This document shows, in pieces, positions 22,885-33,095 of a DNA stretch of 40,218 nucleotides. The DNA is from Carex sylvatica (Eukaryota > Streptophyta > Magnoliopsida > Poales > Cyperaceae): NCBI GenBank assembly GCA_964058845.1, contig CAXKVR010000934.1:1-40218 (forward strand), in the 5' to 3' direction. The notes below the pieces were generated by a model. The model was not told the DNA's origin. It did no database searches and was given only the letters and a program-made list of their open reading frames with translations. Made by a program: the position numbers and the translations under genes. The first letter of the stretch is position 1. The number at the start of each line of letters is the position of its first letter.

Positions 22885-23090
22885 GTCTGAATATAAACCA
22901 AATTTTATATTTTTTAAAATTTTTTACTATTTTTTAAGAATTAAAAAAAAAATCTGGAAAACATTAATTAATTTTTAAAAATTCATAAAAAAAAAGAATT
23001 CCAAATTATGTAAAATTTGGTCTCCAAATATTTTTAACATAAAGAACATGTTGAATACTTCAAATCGACTATTTAAACTTTAAAAATTAC
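22885..23090. mobile_element. Degenerate MITE of the common family
   Basis: Inverted arms around ACCAAATTTTATATTTTTTA and TGTAAAATTTGGTCTCCAAA, plus CAAATCGACTATTTAAACTT, match the core of the MITEs at 36.7-38.2 kb. The outer ends are eroded and no target duplication is visible. Confidence 0.6.
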
Positions 23091-23756
23091 AAAAACAAAT
23101 TGTTAACAGTAAGGCTTAGAAACTATCATTTTGTATCCTGAAGGGATGATTGTGATATTTAAGTACTTTATCAGGGAGGATGGGGAATATGTCCGAAACT
23201 TCAAATTTTAATTGTGATATTATTTTGAAAAACATAATTAGATTAGAACGTGGCGTGGAACTGTGGATACTTACCGTCAAAAGTAGGCGACTGCACTTTC
23301 ATATTTTAATAGTAAAATTAAGTTTGTGTTTTTATCTCAACCGCATCTGCTTGTCGTTAGTGGTCAATGACGAAGGTCACATAACCATGTTACAAGCAAC
23401 ATATATAGCACTTTGTCACCGATCGAGACATTTTTGTTATGATTGAAATATTAATATTATTTCAGCAATTGTTAATTTTTGCTAATTTATATTTGTGTAT
23501 AATTAATATTTATAACGTTTTGTAGAACAATTGTTAATGTCATTTTTCATTTCCTAACCAACTAATCGATGATAGAAATCAATGATGATTGATGACAACA
23601 GAAAAAATAGATATTAGAAAAGAAAGCAAACGAGAATAATAAAAATAAAGAGAAAAAGGCGTAAAAAGTAGTTCTTTTCGTAGACTTTTAACATCTCAAA
23701 AGACATATTAAAGCTGAACATGATGCTTTCGTTCAGTTCCTGGAGGCACTCAGAAG
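23091..23756. other. Spacer with no recognised feature
   Basis: The frame at 23180-23446 on the plus strand shows no family resemblance. Confidence 0.45.
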
Positions 23757-24189
23757 TAGGGCTGTCAATAAAGCTCGCGGCTCGTGGCTCGTGGCTCGCT
23801 CGTTAACAATTCATTCAGTAGTGAATCGAGCTGTTAACGAGTCAGCTCGGTTTAGATTCAGGTTAAAATAAACGAGTTGAGTCAAGGATCAGCTCGGACC
23901 GGGCCAGCTCGGCTCGTTAAGCTATAGTGGATTTAGGGTTTAGTTCCGTATAATTTTAGTCTAGTCTCAATTTCAAAGACGAATTATGCAAAATTGATGT
24001 ATTTTTCGTCTGGGAAGAAATGATATGGGCTTCAGTTGCTTGAAGATTTGCCTGCTGGACGATTTCTTAATTTTTTTTAAATAGACTTTCTTATTTTTAT
24101 ATTTTTGAATTTGTATAATAGTAGTTCAATAAAGTCCAGCGAGCCAGCTCGTTAGCTCGCGAGCTAACTCAGGCTGGCTTGTCACGAGC
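23757..24189. mobile_element. Truncated hAT-type element
   Basis: Begins TAGGGCTGTCAATAAAGCTC, a typical hAT terminus. GCTCG/CGAGC subterminal motifs are dense at the left (23775-23925), and at 24135-24190 they appear as GCGAGCCAGCTCGTTAGCTC. The expected right terminus (complement of TAGGGCTGTCAA) is missing: the element stops where the truncated LTR begins, near 24185-24190. No transposase. Confidence 0.65.
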
Positions 24190-24407
24190 GATGAGAACAA
24201 GGTCTCTAAGTTTAAGCTACTTAAGAGAAACACTCAATATATCACTTTAATCCAATCTAACTTGATATTAGTGAAGTGGGTTTGAGGTTGTTTGAGATAT
24301 TTTGAAGTTTTAAGCTCTCACAACAATGAATAAATAAAACTCTCAAAAAATCAGATTTTAGAAGTTTAGAGTCAACTGAGATGCTTTGGGACGAAAGCCC
24401 AAAGTCC

Positions 24408-24415
24408 TATTTATA
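24408..24415 (-). promoter_or_regulatory. LTR TATA box (3' LTR)
   Basis: TATAAATA in element sense, within CTATAAATAGGAC, conserved at the same place in all three LTR copies. Confidence 0.7.
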
Positions 24416-24499
24416 GAGATAGCTCAAAAATGAGTTAAGTCCTATTTAATTAGTTCAAAATGCGATTTAGAGTTTTAATTTTCTGACAGCTCAGCTAAT

Positions 24500-25010
24500 T
24501 GATCAAAACATTAGTAACGATTGTATAACGTTATGTAACGTTTTGCACTGAAAAATATTGATAAAAAATAGGAATTTCTAAAGCTCAGAATTAATTAAAT
24601 CGTTACAAACGTTACAACGATGAGTTAATTAAATCGTTGTAACTATTGACAAACGTTACAATGTTTGTTTGAATTTTGAATTCTGATACAGTTGTACTTA
24701 AAGCTCTGACATTCTTAAAACGTTACAACGGTTGTGAAAACGTTGTAATGTTTCAAGTAAATTATGGACAACTGTGTTTCAACAGTTCTGACATTGGTAA
24801 AATGTTACAATGGTTGTAAAATATTGTAACGTTTCATATTGATTTTGCACAGTTGCGTTTCAGCAGTTCTGACATTCCTAAAACGTTACAACGTTTTGTG
24901 AAAACATTATAACGTTTTAATTTATTTTCTGAGTTTGATGAACTGTTTCTTCAGTATTTTTGACAGGCCTAAATCGTTACAATATTTTACAAACGTTACC
25001 AACGTTTTAT
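24500..25010 (-). promoter_or_regulatory. AACGTT palindrome array, 3' LTR (decayed)
   Basis: Repeated AACGTT, often paired as AACGTTACAACGTT, upstream of the TATA box in element sense. Many copies are reduced to AATGTT, AACATT or AATATT. Confidence 0.65.
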
Positions 25011-25236
25011 TTCCGTTTAAACATCCTCAAACTTACTTTACCAAGCTTCTGATTTTACAATTTGAATTCTTGATAAATATCTTCATGATTTCTTCAATCC
25101 AAGTATTCCATAATATAATTCCATTCGACTTGAACCTACATATCTTTCATAAAAATAGAAGAAATTGTAAAATTAAATAATTGTATATTTTTGCAAATTA
25201 GTCAAATAGACGAATAAGATTATTGCTCGAACAACA

Positions 25237-25413
25237 ATCTCCCCCTTTTGATGATTTGCAAAAACATACAATACAAGTGCATAAATCAAAATTTTTTCAA
25301 TTTGATTTATCAAATTGTTATTTTGCATGTCTAGCAATTTGTACCAATTTCTTCCCCTTTTGAAAATCGACGAAAGAGAGTAAAATTAGCACATTTTAAA
25401 AGTGCTCCCCCTC
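25237..25413 (-). other. Polypurine tracts, three copies
   Basis: In element sense, CAAAAGGGGGAGAT directly abuts the 3' LTR (25237-25250). Two further tracts, AAAAGGGGAAG (25351-25361) and GAGGGGGAG (25405-25413), precede it. The tract next to the LTR is the likely plus-strand primer. From memory, Sireviruses are noted for repeated polypurine tracts. Confidence 0.75.
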
Positions 25414-25934
25414 AATTTAGCAATATAATACCGATAAATCACAAGTGAAATATAATTGAGGGTTTACTCTAACAATTTACGTGATTGTGGATAGATAAAT
25501 TAATTCATGCATTTCATAATGCACACAAGTCAATTCATTTTATGCTTTTCAACATATCATATAACTTGTCAAGGTTCCAAGATTTTGCAATGCAACCCTT
25601 GACAAATTATCAATTCATACATTTAATATAAATACCTACATCTCATACATATCAACATAAAAAAAAATGAATGTCCAAGACAGCAATTCACACATATCAA
25701 ACAAATGACATTTTTGCATTTAAATTCCTATTAAATCATTAATTCATTAAATCCTACAAATTAGCAATTTAAACCTTGATAATTTCAAAATTCATAAAAT
25801 ATAACTAACACAAGCAATTTAAACAATTCAAATTATAATTTAAACCTAATTAATGTTCAAATTTAAACATGCAACTAATATAATTAAAGTTCATAGCAAC
25901 CAAATTAGCAAATTAAATTTAAAATTAAATTTCG
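25414..25934. other. Non-coding AT-rich tail of the retrotransposon
   Basis: Lies between the third ORF and the polypurine tracts. No feature recognised beyond AT-rich sequence. Confidence 0.5.
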
Positions 25935-27304
25935 CTACTCGTTGCCTTGTTGATAGGAGGATGGACCAGTGACTTGAGGTTCTTCTTCTTCTTCCTCAAT
26001 GTTACCGCCTTGTTGATGTTGGGGTGAAGGTCCCAAAGTGCTTGAAGTAACGCCATATACCGCTATGAATCGAGATGTGAGACTCGATTGTGACTCACGG
26101 AGTAAGCCAATGTTTATTGCATTGAGGTCGACTTGATTTCGTATGTTCCTCATTTCATTTCTCATTTCTTGAGTCTCCAAACATTGAGCGTACAGTTGTT
26201 GGCAAATCTAAGCCATTTGTGCTTCGGTGCCTTATGGTAGTTGAAATTCGCCCGGTGTAGGAAATTGTTGAGGGAATTGGTCTTGATATGGTGGGACTTG
26301 TGCCGGGTTTTCTTGTTGTTGATGCTCTTCGGGATCCCAATATTGATTTGGAAGAGCATCTCGCCTATTTATCCATCGGCTTATATCCCGTTGATCGGGA
26401 GCATAGTGCATTAGTCCCAAATTGGCGGTAACTAGAACCCAACCTATCTTAGTTAACTGAGAAACCAAGTTAATCGGGAAGAAGAAGTGTTGATCCATTG
26501 GTATTTCCATATTATTTGCCCGAATGATTTTATGGATGAGATTGACATATGGCAAGTGAGCCACCTTGCTTCCAAAAATATTTTCCATGTGGCGAAGGAT
26601 GATGTATGAGATGTTGAAGCGTTTGTCATCATTTTGAATGAGGTGACGTAGGTAGTACATTGGTCCCCATTCAAGATTGATTTTTATTGTGGCTTTTGGA
26701 ACGAGAATGTTGTTTATAAAAAGAAATAGCAATCTACGCATGGATGGAAGATGAGATACATAGACTGGACCACCACCGATGTTGTTCCGGTCAAACTATT
26801 TTTTGTAATTATTGACCATATCTATGGCCATTTGAGTCCAACCCCTTAAGAGAAAGGTTTTCTCACCCTCGTTTGGCAATTCAAGCCATTCGGTCATATT
26901 CTCAAGTGTAAGTTTAATCTCTTGCGCGCAAATCCAAGTGGTGAGATGAAATAGATTTTTCTTGCTTACAAGATTGGCATAGAAGGTTCGTATAAAAAGG
27001 TCAGTATATGGTTCACAAGCAGTCAAAATTGATTCTCAATTTCAATGGTTTATAAACTCAATGATTTTATCGTCTTCGGTTTGACGAAAGGTAACAGATG
27101 CCTTGACAAAATAGTAACAATCATCTAAGTGCTGGTTCTTAAATTTGAACATGAAGTTCTCATATCGCATTACATCCCAAATAGGTATTGGTTGGTTTGA
27201 TCAAATTCAAAATTTGGTTCAAGGTTTACATCGCTACCTTGACCTTCCTCAATTAATTAGGCCCTTTTCTTGCCCTTAGAAACCGCACATTTCTTTGGAG
27301 CCAT
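25935..27304 (-). pseudogene. Third ORF of the retrotransposon, plant-transposon-protein-like
   Basis: Follows pol in the same orientation, where Sireviruses carry an env-like gene. A candidate start MAPKKCAVSKGKK at 27304 is basic. After a frameshift near 27170, a frame continues through FIRTFYANLVSKKNLFHLTT, KLTLENMTEWLELPNEGEK and a segment ending NLGLMHYAPDQRD, then a Gln/Pro-rich part and a tail with EEEEEE. The FYANL and L-GLP-like spacing resembles the putative plant transposon protein domain seen in many plant repeats, not a membrane glycoprotein: I see no signal peptide or transmembrane helix. In-frame stops occur near 27258, 27040, 26796 and 26232. Most look like TGG or CAA/CAG codons changed by single transitions. 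About 450 codons if open. Function unknown. Confidence 0.6.
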
Positions 27305-27690
27305 TAGATTAAGTTGTAATTGATAATTTACCGATTGAAGAATTAGGCACTAATCTGAGAAGAGAGAGGCAAGATAAGTGTAGTGGCGAAGTCGGATCGT
27401 CTATCGAATGGTCGGATCACCGAAATTGAAGGTAGGGTTTTGGTTAGGGTTTTGGAGAGGAAAGGAAAAAGTGAGAGAAACTTGTATTTGAGGGTAGAAT
27501 CGGGTAGAGGGAGGAGAGGAGAGGAGAAATCAAGAAAAATTTCTTGATTTTGTTGAGTGAGATGACCATAATAGGAGGAGAGAGAGAGAGAGAGAATGGC
27601 GGAGAGAGAAAGAGAGAAGGAGAGTAAGAGAGGAAGAGAGAAAGAGGCGTGAATGGGGAAGGGACGGGTCCGGATCCGTTTAAGTGCATT
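27305..27690 (-). promoter_or_regulatory. Pyrimidine-rich leader with telobox before the third ORF
   Basis: In element sense the 380 bp before the MAPKK start are CT-rich (CTCTTTCTCTCTTCC, TCTCTCTCTCTCTCC), with AAAACCCTAACCAAAACCCT at about 27437-27456. This is the composition of a plant 5' leader with a telobox. The (GA)n tract on the plus strand is 27576-27595. A separate promoter for the third ORF is a reasonable inference, unproven. Confidence 0.5.
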
Positions 27691-28255
27691 TTTCGCCTAA
27701 AACGTTACAGATTTTATAAAACGTTACCAATATTTTCTCAATTACTGCATGATTTTCATAAATCGTTGTAACGTTTTCAAAACGTTATGTAACGTTTTCA
27801 AAACGTTATGTAACGTTTTCAAAACGTTATGTAACGTTTTGCACTGAGTCGAAACGACCATTTTGTTAAAAATTCCATTTCTCAGGTTTTCAAAATTTGA
27901 TTTAAATCGTTACTAACGTTTATAAAATGTTACCAACATTTTTATTAATTACTGCAAGATTTTCCTAAGAATGTTACAATGATTTGAAAATGTTATGTCA
28001 CGTTTAGCATTGACTCGAAATGACTTTTTTTCCAAAATTCAATTTCTCAGGTTTTCCATATTTGATTTAAATCATTACCAACGTTTATAAAATATTACCA
28101 ATGTTTTCTCTCTTTTGCCTGTTAATTGAGTATATTTGATGAAAACGTTACAATGTTTCATAAACGTTGCCTACGTTTTACCTGTATTGCCTGTTAATTG
28201 AGTATATTTGATGAAAATGTTATAACGTTTTATAAACGTTACCAACATTTTGCTT
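27690..28255 (-). promoter_or_regulatory. Internal AACGTT array between pol and third ORF
   Basis: AACGTT and decayed forms recur in blocks of about 165 bp separated by TTTCTCAGGTTTTC-type spacers, with AACGTTATGTAACGTTTTGC as in the LTRs. It lies directly upstream of the leader of the third ORF. Confidence 0.65.
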
Positions 28256-28325
28256 CTGCAGACAAGTCTTAAGATAAACTATTTTGATTGCTATGAATTC
28301 TTTTGAAGTGAGTATTGAGCATACC

Positions 28326-29207
28326 TTATTCTCTAAGTTCTAGCATGCCTAATTTGAACCTTAATTCATTGTGTTGTTGAGTATTCAAGGGTTTTATAAA
28401 TATATCGGCAATTTGATTTTTGGTATCGATATGTATGAGTTCTATTTCACCTTGCTCAATATGATCCCTTATAAAATGATGCCTTATTTCTATGTGCTTG
28501 GTTATAGAATGAAGAATCGAATTTTTGGATATCTTTATGGCACTAGTATTGTCACACATTATTGGTATGTTGTGGAAGCAAATTTCATAATCATTTAGAC
28601 TTCGGATCATCCAAAGAATTTGTGTGCAACAACTACCGGTCGCAACATACTCAGCTTCCATTGTGGAAAGGGCAACCGAGTTTTGTTTGCGACTTGACCA
28701 TGAGACAAGTGATCCACCAAGGAATTTGCATGTACCACTTGTACTCTTTCTATCCATTCGGTCTTTGGTAAAATTGGCATCGGCATATCCTCTTAGATCT
28801 AAATCCGATTGTGTACCATACCATAATCTCAAATTTAAACTACCCTTGACATATTTAAGTATTCTTTTAATGGCTTTCAAGTGCAATTCTTTAGAATTTG
28901 CTTGATACCTAGAACATAGACATATCGCAAAAATTATATCGGGTCTACTAGCAGTTAAATAGAGTAGGCTACCTATCACAGCTCGGTATTGAGTGATGTC
29001 GACCGATGTGCCATTTGGATCTGAGTCAAGATTTGCATTGGTTGCCATTGGTGTCTTGCTCGTATTGCTCTCGGTCATTCCAAACTTCTTAATAAATTCC
29101 TTTGCATACTTGGGTTTGACTCACAAATATGCCCTCCAAGAGTTGCTTGATTTGAAGTTCCAAGAAGAAATTCAATTCATCCATCATGCTCATCTCAAAT
29201 TCACTAC
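28326..29207 (-). pseudogene. Retrotransposon RNase H (pol 3' part)
   Basis: The open frame 29078-28326 starts MTESNTSKTPM and ends GMLELRE-stop. It contains the copia connection and RNase H signature: YLTASRPDIIFA, GYADANFTKDRMDRKSTSG, ALSTMEAEYVA, CDNTSAI and KHIEIRHHFIRD. The three acidic catalytic positions (Asp in YADAN, Glu in MEAEY, Asp in CDNTS) are all present. This is the best-preserved part of pol, open for 250 codons. Its link to RT is broken by frameshifts at about 29080-29207, where translation in other frames still shows the connecting stretch (MMDELNFFL, KEGIFVSQT-like). The family's role is to degrade the RNA strand during reverse transcription. Confidence 0.9.
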
Positions 29208-30347
29208 TCATAAGAGAAGAAAATCCTTGGCAAGTGCCGCATTAGCTGAACCAAAAATTATGTCATCTACATAAATTTGCACCACCAAAAGTGATCCATC
29301 TCTTTTCTTAGTGAAAAGAGTTGTATCATTTTCTCCTCTAACAAAATTATTTTCAATTAGAAAGGAACTTAGTCTACCGTACCATGCCCTTGGAGCTTGT
29401 TTGAGTCCATAGAGTGCTTTGGTAAGTCTATAGACATGAGTAGGAAATGTGAAATCAACAAAGCCTTGTGGTTGGTTTACATATACTTTCTCATCTATGA
29501 ATCCATTCAAAAATGCACTTTTAACGCCCATTTGAAATAATTTGAAATTTTTGTTTGAGGCATATGCTAAAAGCATTCGAATGGATTCTAGACGAGCTAC
29601 GGGTGCAAAGGTTTTCTCAAAATCAATACATTCTTGTTGTTTGTACCCTTAAGTTACCAATCTAGCTTTGTTTGTAATAACATTTTCATCCTCATCCTTT
29701 TTATTTCTAAAGACCCATTTGGTACCAATTATCATTCTTTCATTTAGTTTAGGGACAAGTTCCCAAATTTTTTTCCTTTCAAATTAAGCAAGTTCTTCTT
29801 GCATGGCACAAATCCAATTTGGATCTACATTTGCATCTTTAAAATTTTTAGGTTCAATATGAGATACAAATGCACAATGTCCAATCATTTGATTTAATTC
29901 GGACCTAGTCTTAACCCTTTTTCTTGGATCCCTAATTACATTAGAGAGAGGATGAGAAGGTACTTCCCTTAGGTCTTTGGAAATTTGATATTCGATTCGT
30001 GGAGGTTGTATCTCTTCGGTTTGCATACCATCAACTATTGGATCCTTCTCTATATTGGTTGCATCTACCACTATTGGATCCAACTCAACATTTGTTGCAT
30101 TCATGTCGGGTTGAGTTTGCTCGGATGGATTCTCAATTGTGTTGGTGTTTGCCTCGACTTCATCTTGGTCAAGAGTTGGAACTTCAATACCTACAATTTG
30201 AATACCTTGCTCGACCTTTTGATTAGCACCTTCATCAAATTTAACATGTACGGATTCTATAACAACTCGTTGTGATGCTATGTATATCTTATAGGCTTTA
30301 CTTGATATTGAATACCCTACAAACCCTCTCAATTGATTTTGAATCAA
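29208..30347 (-). pseudogene. Retrotransposon linker and reverse transcriptase
   Basis: From 30347 the frame covers the acidic linker between integrase and RT (about 150 residues), then the RT start WICAMQEELA, with a stop near 29784. It continues WELVPKLNERMIIGTKWVFR, a stop at LVT-stop-GYKQ, FAPVARLESIRMLLA, FLNGFIDEKVYVNQPQGF, YGLKQAPRAWYGRLSSFL and IYVDDIIFG. The YVDD active-site loop (29262-29273) is intact, but the first catalytic Asp, expected after QM in QMxVKSAF, is Gly here (codon 29526-29528). The enzyme would therefore be inactive even without the stops. The YVDDIIFG form favours the Sirevirus lineage. Confidence 0.92.
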
Positions 30348-31036
30348 ATTTTATTACTTTAGGAGATTCATCAAGAACAAAACATTAGACCCAAATATCA
30401 TAAAATGATATATCTTTGGCTTATACCCCTTTCATAGCTCATAAAGTATTTTATTCAAAATAGACCTTGTGCTTACGCGATTTACCAAGTAGCATGCCAT
30501 ATTAATGGCTTCAGCCCAAAGGTATTTGAGTAAGGAATATTCATTAAGCATGGTACGGGCAAGCTCAACTAAGGTTCGGTTTTTCCTCTAAACTATCCCA
30601 TTTTGTTGAGGTGTGCGAGGAGCCGAATACTCATATTTATATCCCCTTTTAGAGCAAAGTTGATCAAATTTTGCATTTTCAAATTCTCCCCCCCCCCCCC
30701 CCCCATGATCATTTCTAATCCTAATGATTTTTTTATCCCTTTTTATTTTCAACACGTTTGCAAAATTCAATGAAATTACTAATTGCTTCATCCTTGTGTT
30801 GTAGGAAAAAAACTCAAGTAAAGCGACTATAATCATCTCCAATCACATATGCATATTTCTTTTTTACCAAAGTTGGTACGCTAATGGGTCCAAATAAATC
30901 CATGTGTAGTAATTGTAGGAGTTCATTGATTGAAACCATTTCTTTGGATTTAAAACTACTCTTTGTTTGTTTACCTTGAACACATGCATCACATAATCCT
31001 TCAAGTTTTAGTTTATGTGTTGGTAAACCACGAACT
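30348..31036 (-). pseudogene. Retrotransposon integrase core
   Basis: Follows the nested solo LTR. It shows the zinc-binding Cys pair LCDACVQGKQ, LLHMDLFGP with the first catalytic Asp, YVIGDDYSRFT, and IRNDHGG...EFEN with the second Asp. A run of 17 C on the plus strand (30688-30704) has expanded the Gly codons before EFEN. PRTPQQNGIV then meets a TAG (30588-30590) exactly where the third catalytic residue, Glu of the family's ERKNR motif, belongs. RKNRTLVELARTMLNE and YLWAEAINMACYLVNR continue beyond it. The frame also breaks between 30814 and 30842. The DDE triad is thus destroyed. Confidence 0.9.
31032..31036. repeat. Target duplication GAACT of the solo LTR, left copy
   Basis: GAACT here and at 32390-32394 flank the solo LTR exactly. 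Confidence 0.95.
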
Positions 31037-31554
31037 TGTTGTAACTTGGAGGTTGGTTTAGGCACTCCTAAAACTGAAAATTAATGCAATTGAAAGTAAA
31101 TAGATGAGTTTAGAGAAATTGACACTCGGGGTGATAACGGAGTTCGGCAAAACAAAGGCCTACTTCTCCGGGGCGTCGCAACCTCTTCTAGGTGCGCCTT
31201 TCTATTTACCCAATACGAAAGGTTTACAATTCGTGAACCGGCGAGCCCTTACAACCAAGGGAAGTCACACGGCCAACAAGAGATGAGTGCCGGCGAGCCC
31301 TTACAATCAAGGGAAGTCACTCGAACAACTCGGGAAGGTGAGAACGAAGTCTCAAAGTAAAAATCTCCAAGAGAAATACTTAAAAGCTCACTCTAATCTA
31401 ATCTAACTCAAGATTAGTGAAGTGGATTTGAGGTTGTTTGAGGGATATTGAAGTTTTAAGCTCCTACAACAATGGAGGAACCAAGCTCACAGAAAATAGG
31501 ATTTTGCAGTTTAAAGAGGCGTCTAGGTTACTTTGGGAAGAAAGTCCAAAGCCC

Positions 31555-31562
31555 TATTTATA
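31555..31562 (-). promoter_or_regulatory. LTR TATA box (solo LTR)
   Basis: TATAAATA followed by GGGC in element sense, at the border of the AACGTT array. Confidence 0.75.
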
Positions 31563-31584
31563 GAAACAGCTCCAGAATGAGCAA

Positions 31585-32160
31585 ATTTAGTTAAAACGTT
31601 ACCAACGTTTTATAAAACGTTACAACATTTTAGCTCGATTTCAAATTTAGGTTTTCTTTTTCTGTGAGATCGTCCCAATCGTTACCAACGATTGTAAAAC
31701 GTTATGTAACGTTTTGCACTGACTCAAACTTGATCAAAAACAGAAATTTCCAAAGCACAGAATTAATTAAATCGTTACAACGTTTATAAAAACGTTACAA
31801 CGTTTCATTTTGAATTCTGGTACAGCTATGCTTACAACTCTGACATGCTTTAAACGTTACAACGTTTTGTACAACGTTGCAACGTTTTGTACAACGTTGC
31901 AACGTTTAAGGGAGAATAGACAGCTGTATTGAGCAGTTCTGAACTTCTATAAAACGTTACAACGTTTTGTAAAACGTTGCAACGTTTAAGGAAGAATGTA
32001 GACAGCTGTATTGAGCAGTTCTGAACTTCTCTAAAACGTTATAACGTTTCATAAAAACGTTACAACGTTTTATCTTGTTTTCTGAGTTTGATCAAGCTAT
32101 TCCTTCAGCATTTCTGACAGGCTAAAAACGTTACAACGTTTTACAAACGTTACCAACGTT
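31585..32160 (-). promoter_or_regulatory. AACGTT palindrome array, solo LTR (best preserved)
   Basis: About 25 copies of AACGTT in some 570 bp, counted by eye. They are mostly paired as AACGTTACAACGTT or AACGTTGCAACGTT, and the pairs repeat every 20-40 bp in places. The array lies in U3 directly upstream of the TATA box. AACGTT is an ACGT-core hexamer (T-box) of the type bound by plant bZIP factors. Binding here is inference. Confidence 0.8.
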
Positions 32161-32389
32161 TTTCCCCTGTTTAAACAAACTTAAATACACTTTACCAAGT
32201 CTAAGATTTTACAATTTATATTCTTAATAAGTGTCTTCATGATTTCTTCAATCCAAGTATTTCATATTGCAATTTCATTTGACTTGAACCTACATATCTT
32301 TCAAAACTAGAAGAAATCGTAAAATTCAATAATTGTATGTTTTTGCAAATTAGTCAAATTGACGAAAAAGATTATTGCTACAACCAACA

Positions 32390-32394
32390 GAACT
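32390..32394. repeat. Target duplication GAACT of the solo LTR, right copy
   Basis: Second GAACT, right after CAACA. Confidence 0.95.
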
Positions 32395-32870
32395 ATGTCT
32401 AATTTAGCTAATTTTTTAATGGTATCAATTGAAACATGACCTAATCTACGATGCCATAACCTAAATCCTATTGATATGACACTTAGGCAAGTCTCACCGG
32501 AATCAAAATGGGTAAAGTATAAGTAATAAATATTTGTCTTCCTTTTACCCGAGTATATTAAAGCATCATCCGAAGACCTAACTATGTGACAAGAATCGAT
32601 ATCAAATTTTGAATAATAACCGGAGTCCAATAACTTACTAACACTAAGTAAGCTATAATCTAACCCATCAACAAGATATACATTGGATATGGTCAAGTGT
32701 TGGTTACGAATTGAGCCTATTTCAATAATAGAGCTCTTCATTTAATTATTTTCAAAGGTAACTGTACCCCCATCATATGGTTCTAACAGTTTAAAAATAG
32801 ATTTATCACCGGTCATATGGTGTGAGCATCCACTATCAATGATCCAAGCACTTTCCTGTTAAGTTGTAAT
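32395..32870 (-). pseudogene. Retrotransposon protease and GAG-pre-integrase domain
   Basis: The protease region reads WIIDSGCSHHMTGDKS in element sense. DSG, the aspartic protease active site, is at 32829-32837 and intact. A stop (TAA) follows about 30 codons later, just before the MKSSIIEIGSI restart at 32741. The frame then runs NQHLTISNVYLVDGLDYSLL and LWHRRLGHVSIDTIKKLAKL, the pre-integrase domain with its zinc-binding His pair. It is cut at 32394 by the solo LTR. The upstream join to gag (32870-33050) is in broken frames. Confidence 0.9.
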
Positions 32871-33053
32871 CAAGCACACCTACAAAGTATATATTAGTTA
32901 TTGTTGAAATAGTACCTAACATATACCTTGTTTTAATCTCCTCCTTTGTTTTTGATAATTTGAATAAGTTAGGAGAAATTAAGTGTTAATCTAAGCTAGT
33001 TTAGCTTTAGGAATCTAAATAACATTTTATTTATTGTATGCATTCCTAAATTC

Positions 33054-33095
33054 ACATTCTAAAGAGGTGTGGCCAATTTTACAACAATAATTACA
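33054..33095 (-). other. Intact CCHC zinc knuckle
   Basis: CNYCCKIGHTSLEC fits C-x2-C-x4-H-x4-C exactly, in a frame otherwise full of stops. This is the second knuckle of the element; the first, at 34398-34439, has lost two ligands. Zinc knuckles of gag bind the element's RNA. Confidence 0.85.

Larger units (their letters stand above)
24190..25236 (-). repeat. 3' LTR, truncated
   Basis: Homologous to 35671-36720 of the 5' LTR. It ends GAACAACA at 25236 on the plus strand (TGTTGTTC in element sense). The R/U5-side 300 bp, which should precede 24190, are absent and replaced by hAT sequence. Many CG dinucleotides in the AACGTT motifs have decayed to TG or CA. Confidence 0.9.
31037..32389 (-). 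mobile_element. Solo LTR nested in the integrase region
   Basis: 1353 bp, starting TGTTGTAACTTGG and ending CAACCAACA on the plus strand, with perfect 5-bp duplications GAACT outside. It aligns along its length with the 5' LTR (35372-36720), including the TATA box and AACGTT array, and is in the same orientation. Interior and second LTR are gone, as after LTR-LTR recombination. It separates the HRRLGH half of the zinc-binding region from the LCDAC half. Its AACGTT motifs are less decayed than in the host element's LTRs, which fits a later arrival. Confidence 0.96.

Noticed and set aside
28371..28905. Plus-strand open frames across the retrotransposon pol region
   Set aside because: They are antisense shadows of the RNase H gene.
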